A stretch of 64,000 bases of DNA from DASYRM01 sp036004405 (lineage in GTDB: Bacteria; Acidobacteriota; Vicinamibacteria; Vicinamibacterales; UBA2999): NCBI GenBank assembly GCA_036004405.1, contig DASYRM010000037.1:124001-188000 (forward strand), read 5' to 3'. The stretch's first letter is position 1, and each line of letters starts with the position of its first letter. Made by a program: the position numbers and the translations under genes. The notes under the pieces are model-generated. The model worked only from the letters and a program-made list of their open reading frames with translations. It did not search any database and was not told the DNA's origin. This document shows positions 43,360 through 50,951 of the stretch, piece after piece.

Positions 43360-44637
43360 ATGAGAGCGACATCATTCCTGCTGTTGTGTGCGGCGCTGGT
43401 GGCGGCAGTCACCCGCCCGGCGTTCGCGGGCCAGGAGGCCACGCCGTCTGCCACCCCGGCGGCCGATTCCCTGACCCGTGCGGCCCTCCTGGCCGCGGCC
43501 CGCGAGCAGAAGGAGCTCGAGCTCAAGCCGGTCGAGCGCTCCACCGTGGAGAAGGGCCTCTACTGGTACGACAACCAATACCTGCTGCCCAAGATCTTCG
43601 GGAAGTGGAAGGGAATTCACATCGGCGGCGGCGGCTTCCCGGCGGGCGCCGGTACCAAGTTCGGCGTCGCCTTCGACCACGCCATCGGGGCCGAGGAGAA
43701 CCCGGAGCGCGCCAACCGCCTCGACGTGAACGGCGTGGCGGCCCGCAGCACCCGCGGCTACCAGCGGTACGGCGGCGGCCTGACGATGCGGCACATCGGC
43801 GGCAGCGCGATCGACGCGCGCGTGTGGGGGCAGAAGTTCGAGTTCCCGCAGGAGGATCTGTTCGGGATCGGTCAGAACAGCAGCCGGGACGACCGCACCA
43901 ACTACCTGCACGAGAGCACGGAGGTGGGCAGCGAGCTGCGCTGGTCGCCGAAGACGTTCGTGACCTTCTCGGGCGGGCTGGCCTACCTGCAGCCGAAGAT
44001 CGGCCGCGGCACCGACCCGCGCTTCCCGTCCACCGAGCTGCGCTTCGACGAGGTCACGCTGCCAGGTCTCACCGCGCAGCCCGACTTCCTGCGCACGGAC
44101 GTGGGTGCCGCGTTCGAGCTGCGCGACAACCCGCTGCACCCGCACGCCGGCGGCCGTTACGCCGTCACGCTGTCGAACTACGACGACCGGACGCTCGGCG
44201 CCTACGCCTTCCGCAGCGTGACGGTGGACGCGCAGCACTACGTGCCGCTGCCGAACAAGTACCGGGTGGTGGCGCTGCGCGCGGCCGTCGTGATGACCGA
44301 CGCCGATGCCGGCCAGCAGGTGCCGTTCTACTACCAGCCGACGCTCGGCGGCAGCCAGCAGCTGCGCGGCTTCCGGGAATTCCGCTTCCGCGACCAGAAC
44401 AGCCTGGTGATGTCGGCCGAGTACCGCTGGGAAGCGTCGTGGATGCTCGACGCCGCCGTCTTCGTCGACGCCGGCAAGGTGGCTGCGACTCGCGGCGACC
44501 TCAACCTGCGCGACCTCGCCACCTCTTACGGCGTCGGCCTGCGCGTGCACAGCAACAGCGCGTTCGTGGCGCGGCTCGATCTGACGTTCAGCCGTGAGGG
44601 CTTCATTCCGCTCCTGAGGTTCGAACATGTCTTCTAA
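43360..44637 (+). CDS. Omp85-type outer-membrane barrel (BamA/TamA-like, no POTRA domain)
   Basis: 425 residues with a signal peptide (to about residue 23). The remainder is a beta-barrel with the Omp85 signature LGGSQQLRGFREFRFRD (the RGF/RGY tip of L6) and a terminal strand ending FEHVF (aromatic C-terminus). POTRA domains are absent: only about 65 residues precede the barrel (helical KELELKPVERSTVEKGL). It overlaps the downstream kinase-like gene by 11 bp. A role in surface export of a partner protein is possible, as in other short Omp85 proteins. Confidence 0.8.
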   Translation: MRATSFLLLCAALVAAVTRPAFAGQEATPSATPAADSLTRAALLAAAREQKELELKPVERSTVEKGLYWYDNQYLLPKIFGKWKGIHIGGGGFPAGAGTKFGVAFDHAIGAEENPERANRLDVNGVAARSTRGYQRYGGGLTMRHIGGSAIDARVWGQKFEFPQEDLFGIGQNSSRDDRTNYLHESTEVGSELRWSPKTFVTFSGGLAYLQPKIGRGTDPRFPSTELRFDEVTLPGLTAQPDFLRTDVGAAFELRDNPLHPHAGGRYAVTLSNYDDRTLGAYAFRSVTVDAQHYVPLPNKYRVVALRAAVVMTDADAGQQVPFYYQPTLGGSQQLRGFREFRFRDQNSLVMSAEYRWEASWMLDAAVFVDAGKVAATRGDLNLRDLATSYGVGLRVHSNSAFVARLDLTFSREGFIPLLRFEHVF

Positions 44638-46363
44638 GCAGCGTTTCGTCCTGCGGGCCGCGTTTGCCGCCGCCTGCCTCGTGACCGCCGCCGGCGCCAG
44701 CACGTTCGTGGCGCCGCGCCTCCTGGCCCAGCACGCTGGAAGCCAGGCCGGAACGGATCGCCGCTTCTACGCCGACGATCCGGTCCGCCGGGACGACGAC
44801 ACCCGCGACATCGCGCCGGTGCCGATGGTCGACCTGTCGAAGAGCTACGAGTTCGTCAACGAAACCTTCGGCCAGTCGGTGAAGTCGTGGGGCTCGGCGC
44901 TCAACGTGAACACGCTCGGCGAGGTGCCCGACTCGAGCTGGTTCACCAACCGCATCGGCGTGCGCGACATGAGCATCGACGAGATCGTCAACGGCCCCAA
45001 CCAGGTGGACGGCCCCGCGCCCGGCATGTGGCACGTCACCGGCCGCCCCGACTCCGGCATCACGCCGAAGTTCACGATCAAGGACAGCCGCGGCGATACC
45101 TACATGATCAAGCTCGACCCAGCGAAGAACCCGGAGCTGCCGTCGTCGGTGGAGGTGATCTCGACCAAGATCTTCCACGCGCTCGGCTACTGGGTGCCGG
45201 AGGACACCATCGTCACCTTCGACATCTCGCGGCTCGACGTGGCTCCGGGCGCGAAGATCCGCACCGACACCGGCGACAGGCGGCCGATCACGATGACCGA
45301 CGTGGAGCGCTGGCTGACCAATACGCCTAAACGGGCCGACGGCCGGATCCGCGCGCTGGCGAGCCGCTACGTGCCGGGCAAGGTGGTGGGGCAGTTCCGC
45401 TTCACCGGCACGCGGTCCGACGACCCGAACGACATCTATCCGCACGAGCGGCGGCGCGAGCTGCGCGGCATGCGCGTGTTCGCGGCGTGGCTCAATCACG
45501 ACGACGCGCGGTCGGTCAACAGCATCGACACTTACGTCGAAGAGGGCGGCCGGCACTACATCCGGCACTACCTGCAGGACTTCGGCTCGAATCTCGGCAG
45601 CGGCAGCACGTCGGCGCAGCAGCCGCGCGGCGGCAACGAGTACTTGATCGAAGGCGACAAGGTGGCCAAGGGTCTCGTGACGTTCGGTTTCTGGCGGCGC
45701 GACTGGACGAAGGTGGAGTATCCGGCCAACCCGTCGCTCGGCAACATCGAGGCAGAGTTCTTCCAGCCAGCGAAGTGGAAGACCGAGTACCCGCAGCCGG
45801 CGTTCGACCAGATGGACGACGCGGACGCCTTCTGGGCGGCCAGCCTGGCGTCGCGGTTCACCAACCCGATGATCGAAGCGTTCGTCGCCACCGGCGAGCT
45901 CTCGGATCCCGCCGCGGCGCGCTATCTCACCGAGGTCATCATCACGCGGCGCGACAAGGTGGTGTCGTACTGGATCACACGGACCAACCCGCTCGATCGC
46001 TTCGCGGTGGAGCCGGCGATTGGCGGCGCGCTCCTCACCTTCGACAACGCGGCGGTCCGCGTGAAGGCGGCGCAGCCCGGCGCCAGCTACAAGCTGCGGT
46101 GGAAGGCGCTCGACAACCTGGCGCGCACCGCCCGGCCGGTCGGCGACGAAATGGCGCTCGACGGCATGTGCGTCATGGTGCCCGCCGCAGCGTGGGGACC
46201 CACGGACGACAGCGGCGCCCGCTACGCGGTGGCGGCGATTCGCACCGAGCATGCCACTTTCCCGGCGTGGAACCGCCCGGTCGAAGTGACGCTCCGTGAC
46301 CGCGGCGGCGTGATCGACGTGGTGGGCATCGTCCGCCCGGCCAGCGCCGGCGGCGAGGAGTAG
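44627..46363 (+). CDS. Exported protein with kinase-like (HipA/FAM20-like) signature, unknown function
   Basis: 578 residues with a signal peptide (to about residue 34). I do not recognise the family by name, but kinase-fold landmarks appear in order: GDTYMIKLDP (K162, beta-3 lysine), SSVEVISTKIFHALGY (E176, helix-C glutamate) followed by VPED, then AAWLNHDDARSVNSI (D292/D293, N298: catalytic loop-like) and HYLQDFGSNLG (DFG, D318). This order is seen in HipA-like and FAM20-like secreted kinases. The C-terminal ~230 residues are unassigned. The gene overlaps the Omp85 barrel gene by 11 bp, so they probably work together at the envelope. Kinase activity is inferred. Confidence 0.55.
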   Translation: MSSKQRFVLRAAFAAACLVTAAGASTFVAPRLLAQHAGSQAGTDRRFYADDPVRRDDDTRDIAPVPMVDLSKSYEFVNETFGQSVKSWGSALNVNTLGEVPDSSWFTNRIGVRDMSIDEIVNGPNQVDGPAPGMWHVTGRPDSGITPKFTIKDSRGDTYMIKLDPAKNPELPSSVEVISTKIFHALGYWVPEDTIVTFDISRLDVAPGAKIRTDTGDRRPITMTDVERWLTNTPKRADGRIRALASRYVPGKVVGQFRFTGTRSDDPNDIYPHERRRELRGMRVFAAWLNHDDARSVNSIDTYVEEGGRHYIRHYLQDFGSNLGSGSTSAQQPRGGNEYLIEGDKVAKGLVTFGFWRRDWTKVEYPANPSLGNIEAEFFQPAKWKTEYPQPAFDQMDDADAFWAASLASRFTNPMIEAFVATGELSDPAAARYLTEVIITRRDKVVSYWITRTNPLDRFAVEPAIGGALLTFDNAAVRVKAAQPGASYKLRWKALDNLARTARPVGDEMALDGMCVMVPAAAWGPTDDSGARYAVAAIRTEHATFPAWNRPVEVTLRDRGGVIDVVGIVRPASAGGEE

Positions 46364-46370
46364 AACAGTC

Positions 46371-46426
46371 GTGGGGGCTGGCCTTGGCCGGCGCGCCTCA
46401 GGCGGACCTTGACAGGTCCGCCTCTA
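46371..46426. repeat. REP-like hairpins overlapping a stop codon
   Basis: GGGGGCTGGCC-ttGGCCGGC followed by GGCGGACCT-tgac-AGGTCCGCC (46401-46422, perfect 9-bp stem) and CTCTACGTACGG. It lies between convergent genes; its last bases form the DUF1801 stop codon on the minus strand. Confidence 0.6.
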
Positions 46427-46888
46427 CGTACGGCGCCGCCGGCGCTGGTTCGGCGACACCGCCTTGATGACCGTATACCCCTTGCCGCGTTTCGGCAGGG
46501 GCGTGTCGGTCTCGGCGACGGCGGCTGCCAGGAGATCCGCGATCTCGCGCCGGTCGAGCATCGCCGCCGAGTCGAGCCTCACGAACCGGCCCTGGTTGCC
46601 GCTGCCCTGCAGCAGTCCGTGCGGATCCGGAAGCGCCACGCCGTAGATGAAATAGAGATTCACGCCGCGCGCGTACACGGCCAGCGACACGATCCAGTCG
46701 CCCCGGCGCTCGGTGGCCGCGTAGCCGATGGCGAGCGCGTTGTAGTTGTCGTAGACCAGTTCGACGGCGGCCGGCAGCCGCTTGCGCAGCTTCGTCCTGG
46801 CCGCGCGGACGATCCTCTGGACCGCGGGATCGAACCGTCCGATCATCGCGTTCAACTGTCTGGCGGGGGAGTCTACGGACGTGGCCAT
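46424..46888 (-). CDS. DUF1801 (YdhG/YdeI-like) family protein
   Basis: 154 residues, no signal peptide. Features typical of DUF1801: ELVYDNYNALAIGYAATERR, WIVSLAVYARGVNLYFIYG, DPHGLLQGSGNQGRFVRLDS, then EIADLLAAAV. The C-terminus is basic (QRRRRRT). The family is a small cytoplasmic fold of unknown role. It is monocistronic or the last gene after MOSC and VOC genes: its start is 1 bp from the MOSC stop (46890). Confidence 0.75.
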   Translation of the reverse strand: MATSVDSPARQLNAMIGRFDPAVQRIVRAARTKLRKRLPAAVELVYDNYNALAIGYAATERRGDWIVSLAVYARGVNLYFIYGVALPDPHGLLQGSGNQGRFVRLDSAAMLDRREIADLLAAAVAETDTPLPKRGKGYTVIKAVSPNQRRRRRT

Positions 46889-46889
46889 G

Positions 46890-47372
46890 TCACTCGGCGA
46901 GCGTAATCGTATCGCCGGGCCGCACCGTGCCTGGCTCGACGACCGAGGCGTAGAAGCCGCTCAGGCCCCACCGTGGAGACTCGGGGTTGCCCTTCACCAC
47001 GCGCGCGTCGTACATGGCCGCCTGCACGCCCGGTCCATACACGTTGAGCGTCGCGCACGGCTGGCGCATCCGTGTCAGCTCGATGGTGGCGTCGCCGACC
47101 CGCAGCCGATGGCCGAAGCGCAGCGCGCGGCGATCGAGCCCCCGCGTCGTGAGGTTCTCGCCGAGCGCGCCGGGAAACAGCGGAAAGCCCTGCGCGACCA
47201 GCTCGTCGATCCCTTCCATCGTGATCAGCAAGACCGCCTGGCGGGCGCCCCCGTGGAAGGGGAAGCGCCACGCGTCCCCGGTGATCCCGTCGGCGGTCAG
47301 ATCGCCGGACGGGACGGCCTGCTTGGGAATCCCGCCCCCCGAGATGTTGACCTGCAGGACGGTGCCTGTCAC
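46890..47372 (-). CDS. MOSC-domain protein
   Basis: 160 residues from the GTG at 47372 (MTGTVLQVNISGGGIPK), which overlaps the VOC stop (GTGA). MOSC core: NISGGGIPKQAV, PFHGGARQAVLLI, ELVAQGFPLFPGALGENLTT, and the conserved Cys in TRMRQPCATLNVYG. MOSC domains bind persulphide or molybdenum cofactor and are found in YiiM-like proteins that reduce N-hydroxylated compounds. Small standalone size fits the YiiM type without the extra C-terminal domain. Function beyond that is not supported. Confidence 0.8.
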   Translation of the reverse strand: MTGTVLQVNISGGGIPKQAVPSGDLTADGITGDAWRFPFHGGARQAVLLITMEGIDELVAQGFPLFPGALGENLTTRGLDRRALRFGHRLRVGDATIELTRMRQPCATLNVYGPGVQAAMYDARVVKGNPESPRWGLSGFYASVVEPGTVRPGDTITLAE

Positions 47373-47749
47373 GGCCGCGGCTCGGGCTGGGAAATGCCGG
47401 CCACGTTGCCTTCGGTGTCGGCGAAGTACGCCACCGTGCCCACGGTCGGGATGTGGAACTTCGGCGCCACGATGCGGCCGCCGTTGGCCTCGATGGCGCG
47501 AATCGCCTGATCGATGTTCTCCACTTCGATCGTGCACTCGAAGCCGATCATCTTCTGTCCCCGCACCAGCTCGCGCCGCTCCTGCAGGCCGCCGCTGTGC
47601 GAGCCGTCCGGCTCCTGGCCGGTGACAATCAGATAGAAGCCCGGCGGGCCCCAGGGCTCGAACTTCCAGCCGAACACCGAGGTGTAGAAGTGGCGGGCGC
47701 GCGGCACCTCGTCGGCGTTGATGGCGAAAAAGGACACGTTGTTGGGCAT
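47369..47749 (-). CDS. VOC-superfamily (glyoxalase-like) protein
   Basis: 126 residues from the ATG at 47749 (MPNNVSFFAINADEV); a longer in-frame start would add 48 Arg-rich residues. Two beta-alpha-beta-beta-beta modules: FFAINADEVPRARHFYTSVFG (start of repeat 1) and GFECTIEVENIDQAIRAIEA (repeat 2), ending YFADTEGNVAGISQP. Metal-ligand positions cannot be fixed. It is the first gene of a three-gene minus set with MOSC and DUF1801, and divergent from the AraC gene (55 bp gap). Confidence 0.78.
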   Translation of the reverse strand: MPNNVSFFAINADEVPRARHFYTSVFGWKFEPWGPPGFYLIVTGQEPDGSHSGGLQERRELVRGQKMIGFECTIEVENIDQAIRAIEANGGRIVAPKFHIPTVGTVAYFADTEGNVAGISQPEPRP

Positions 47750-47804
47750 GCGGGCGACTGTACGACGGCCGGCGCGCGCGTGTCTTGCGTTAGATTGACA
47801 ACGA

Positions 47805-48617
47805 ATGTCGCAAACCCGCCAACCGGCTGCCGTCGTGCGCCGGCGCCTCACCGCGGAGCAGGAGCCGTTCCTGGTCGCGCGGGCGTTGAGCACGACCTAC
47901 AGCGGCGGTTCGTGCCTGCATCCGCATCGGCACGCCTCGCATCAGCTGCTGTTTGCCTCCACGGGCGCGATGACGGTCACCGGCGATCGGACGTCGTGGA
48001 TGATTCCTCCGGGACGCGCCGTCCTGATTCCGGCGGGCGTGCCGCACGCCATCCGCATGTGGGGCGACGTGGCCATGCGGTCGCTGTATTTCCCGGTGGA
48101 GGTGGCGGTGCCCGTGGCCGATCCGGCGACCTGCCGCGTGATCTCGGTGACGCCGCTGCTGCGGGAGATCATCCTGCGCGTCGCCGACCTGGCGGCGCTC
48201 GACTCGCGGGTCGAGGCCGAGGCGCGCCTGATGAGCGTGTTGATGGACGAGCTCGCGGCGGCGCCGATCGAGCCGCTGCTGCTGCCGCTGCCGTCTGACC
48301 CGCGCGCGCTGACGGCCGCGAACGCCGTCCTGGCCGACCCGGCGGAGGAGGCGACGACGGACGATCTGGCCCGGCGCTCGGGCCTGAGCGCGCGCACGCT
48401 CGAACGCCTGTTCCGGGCCGAGACCGGGATGTCCTTCGGCGTCTGGCGGCAGAAGGCGCGGCTGCTCGAATCGGTCCGTCTGCTGGCGGAGCGCGGGTTG
48501 GTGACCGACGCCGCGCTCGACTCCGGCTATTCGAGCGTGAGCGCCTACATCGCAGCGTTCAAGCAGACGTTCGGATGCACGCCCGGCGCCATGCTGGCGG
48601 AGCGCCCCGAAAGCTGA
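47805..48617 (+). CDS. AraC-family transcriptional regulator with cupin sensor domain
   Basis: 270 residues. N-terminal cupin (about 20-110): HPHRHASHQLLFASTGAMTV and SWMIPPGRAVLIPAGVPHAI, with histidines suited to metal binding. C-terminal two-helix-turn-helix AraC domain (about 165-265): TTDDLARRSGLSARTLERLF and VTDAALDSGYSSVSAYIAAF followed by GCTPGAM. It is divergent from the VOC gene and convergent with chrB, so it may control one of them; no operator is evident. Confidence 0.85.
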   Translation: MSQTRQPAAVVRRRLTAEQEPFLVARALSTTYSGGSCLHPHRHASHQLLFASTGAMTVTGDRTSWMIPPGRAVLIPAGVPHAIRMWGDVAMRSLYFPVEVAVPVADPATCRVISVTPLLREIILRVADLAALDSRVEAEARLMSVLMDELAAAPIEPLLLPLPSDPRALTAANAVLADPAEEATTDDLARRSGLSARTLERLFRAETGMSFGVWRQKARLLESVRLLAERGLVTDAALDSGYSSVSAYIAAFKQTFGCTPGAMLAERPES

Positions 48618-48634
48618 GGCGGGTCAGACCGCAA

Positions 48635-49618
48635 CTACGATCGGCGCCGGCGCGCGCGCCCCTCCGCCGCGAACGACTGGTACAGCGCCTCGATCATGGT
48701 CATGCCGCGATCGAGCAGATCGGCGTCCGCGGTGCCGGATGCGCGCAGCCCTTCGACGATCCGGCCCACCGCGACCGCCTCCGGGTGCCCGAAGCGCGCT
48801 TCCTTCAAGTCGAGGTCGTGGACGATCTCGGCGAGGTGCCGCACGGCCGGCTCCGCGACGCCGAATCGCTGTACCAGCGTTTCGAAGGTGCAGTGAGCGC
48901 CATGGTGGCCGAACTCGACATCGGCCATGTCGAACGGCACCTTCCGGCGCTCACGCACCGGCACCGACGCGGCGAAGGTGAATCGGGCGCGGGCATCGAT
49001 GAAGCGCCGGATGAACCACGCCGAGGCCATCCGGTCGATGCCGGGCCGAGGCCTCGTCACCCACACGCGCCCCTTGAAATCACCCGCGCGCAGGCGCGGC
49101 GACGCGGCCGCCGGCGCAGCCCCTTCGGCGAGCTCGCGCTCGACCTGCGCCACCAGCGCCTCGGCGGCACGCCGCGACGGCGTGTCGGCGTAGTCGCGCC
49201 TGGTAATCGACGCCAGCTGCTCTTTCAGCTTGCGAAGCCCCCGCTGCATCGCCGGCCGTGCCGCCGGTGTAGCTTTGCGAGCCGCGTCGCGCGCGCGTGA
49301 CGCCGCCGTCATGAACGTCCGGTATTCGGCATCGCGGTCGGCCTTCATCTGCGCGAGGAGATCCGTGTCGGTGTCCGCGTCGAGCGCCACCGCCTCGAGC
49401 AGGCTGGCCTGGCCACGATGGGCCACGATCTCGCTGCGCACCCACTCGAGATCTTCTCGCGCCTCGGGCTGGTTTGGCAGGACGTAGATCGAGTTGCGCA
49501 GCACCGCCGCGCCCACCTGCTGCAGCCGCCGCCAGATCCGCACCCGCAGATGAGGTGGACGGGCGGGCAGCTGGTACGCCAGGACGAGCCACGTGGTGCG
49601 GGTCGGCGAGGTCGCCAC
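48635..49618 (-). CDS. chrB: Chromate-resistance-type protein ChrB
   Basis: 327 residues. N-terminal ChrB domain (about 1-150): TWLVLAYQLPARPPHLRVRI, RRLQQVGAAVLRNSIYVLP. C-terminal ChrB-like domain (about 190-310): VWVTRPRPGIDRMASAWFIR, RFIDARARFTF and FGVAEPAVRHLAEIVHDLDL. In chromate operons ChrB senses chromate or supports the ChrA pump; no chrA is in this window, so resistance is not proven. Convergent with the AraC gene, with a short 17-bp gap. Confidence 0.82.
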   Translation of the reverse strand: MATSPTRTTWLVLAYQLPARPPHLRVRIWRRLQQVGAAVLRNSIYVLPNQPEAREDLEWVRSEIVAHRGQASLLEAVALDADTDTDLLAQMKADRDAEYRTFMTAASRARDAARKATPAARPAMQRGLRKLKEQLASITRRDYADTPSRRAAEALVAQVERELAEGAAPAAASPRLRAGDFKGRVWVTRPRPGIDRMASAWFIRRFIDARARFTFAASVPVRERRKVPFDMADVEFGHHGAHCTFETLVQRFGVAEPAVRHLAEIVHDLDLKEARFGHPEAVAVGRIVEGLRASGTADADLLDRGMTMIEALYQSFAAEGRARRRRS

Positions 49619-49645
49619 GGCGTTATCCTAGCACCGCGGGACGGC

Positions 49646-49675
49646 TTGACGTTGAAACGATCGTTTCAGTAGAGT
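49646..49675 (+). promoter_or_regulatory. Predicted promoter with overlapping palindromic operator
   Basis: TTGACG (49646-49651, -35), an 18-bp spacer, then TAGAGT (49670-49675, -10). The spacer holds the perfect 16-bp palindrome TGAAACGATCGTTTCA (49653-49668), of the length and type bound by TetR-family repressors. A bound repressor would sit between the two promoter boxes. No TetR gene is in the window. Confidence 0.6.
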
Positions 49676-49691
49676 GAAACGGCAGTTGCTT

Positions 49692-50951
49692 ATGCATATT
49701 CGATCCTCGATCTGGTGGGCGGCTTCGGTGGCGATGTGTGCCACGTGGCTGACGGTGGGCCTCGCATCGCAGGGGAATGCGGCGTCAGGCGCGCAGGCAC
49801 AGGCGGCGCCACAGGCTGCGCCGCGGGTGTATGTCGGGTCGCAGGCCTGCCAGAAGTGCCACGCCGCTTCCTATGAGCGCTGGTCGAAGACGCGCATGGC
49901 GAACGTGGTGACGGATCCGCGCGTCAGGCCGGACGTCATCATTCCGGACCTGTCGAAACCCGATCCGCTCGTCACCTTCACCCGCAACGACATCGCCTTC
50001 GTCTACGGCACGCGGTGGAAGCAGCGCTACTTCAAGAAGGTCGGCGACGACTACTTCCCGCTGAGTGCGCAGTGGGACGTGCAGAACAAGGTGTGGCGCC
50101 CCTACCTCGTGCAGCCGAACACCGACTGGTGGGTGCCGCACTATCCGGCCGACAACAATCAGCGCCCCACCGGTCCGCTGTGCGACGGTTGTCACTCGGT
50201 GAACTACGACGTGCGCACGAAGACGGTCACCGAATGGAACGTCGGCTGCGAGAAGTGCCACGGGCCGGGCAGCCAGCACGTGACGCGGCCGTCAGCGCTC
50301 AACATCGTCAACCCCGCGAAGCTCGACTCCGTGCGCGCCAACGACACCTGCATACAGTGCCACTCGCAGGGGCAGCCGCTCAAGAACCCGATCGAGGGGC
50401 GCTACTTCGACTGGCCCGTCGGTTTCCATCAAGGCGACGAGCTGAAGAACTACTGGAAGCTCGAAGAGCACAAGCTGGGCGAGACCACCTTCACGCACTT
50501 CCCCGACGGCACCGGCCACAAGAACCGGATGCAGGGGAACGACTTCGTGGAGAGCGTGATGTACCGGCGCGGCGTCACCTGCTTCAGCTGCCACGATTCC
50601 CACGGCACCGCCAACGAGTCGCTGCTGGTCAAGCCGGCGCAGGCGTTGTGCACCACGTGCCACGGCCCGGCCTCGCCGAACGGCCCGCACACGCCGACGC
50701 TGGAAGCGCACACGCACCACGCGGCAAACAGCCCGGGCAGCGCCTGCGTCGCCTGCCACATGCCGCGGGTGGAGCAGACCATCGCCAACGTGAACGTGCG
50801 CAGTCACACCTTCAACGTCATCGGGCCGCACATGACCGACGAGTTCAAGATGCCGAATTCATGCACGGCGTGCCACACCGACAAGTCCACGGAATGGATA
50901 CGGACGGCGATGCGGAGCTGGCCGAACGTGTCGCCATGGCGAGTGCGGTAG
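49692..50951 (+). CDS. Octahaem exported cytochrome c
   Basis: 419 residues from the ATG at 49692 (MHIRSSIWWAASVAM); GTG 49674 is inside the predicted -10 box and is rejected. Signal peptide to about residue 31. Eight CxxCH sites: CQKCH, CDGCH, CEKCH, CIQCH, CFSCH, CTTCH, CVACH, CTACH. The spacing (VYVGSQACQKCHAASYERW at the start) is that of cytochrome c554/octahaem families. No catalytic Lys-haem is evident, so an electron-transfer role is likelier than nitrite or hydroxylamine conversion. The 3' end overlaps the ABC permease start by about 58 bp. A TetR-type operator precedes it. Confidence 0.8.
   Translation: MHIRSSIWWAASVAMCATWLTVGLASQGNAASGAQAQAAPQAAPRVYVGSQACQKCHAASYERWSKTRMANVVTDPRVRPDVIIPDLSKPDPLVTFTRNDIAFVYGTRWKQRYFKKVGDDYFPLSAQWDVQNKVWRPYLVQPNTDWWVPHYPADNNQRPTGPLCDGCHSVNYDVRTKTVTEWNVGCEKCHGPGSQHVTRPSALNIVNPAKLDSVRANDTCIQCHSQGQPLKNPIEGRYFDWPVGFHQGDELKNYWKLEEHKLGETTFTHFPDGTGHKNRMQGNDFVESVMYRRGVTCFSCHDSHGTANESLLVKPAQALCTTCHGPASPNGPHTPTLEAHTHHAANSPGSACVACHMPRVEQTIANVNVRSHTFNVIGPHMTDEFKMPNSCTACHTDKSTEWIRTAMRSWPNVSPWRVR

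Noticed and set aside
49674..49691. GTG at 49674 as the start of the octahaem cytochrome
   Set aside because: It falls inside the predicted -10 box; the ATG at 49692 gives a normal signal peptide.
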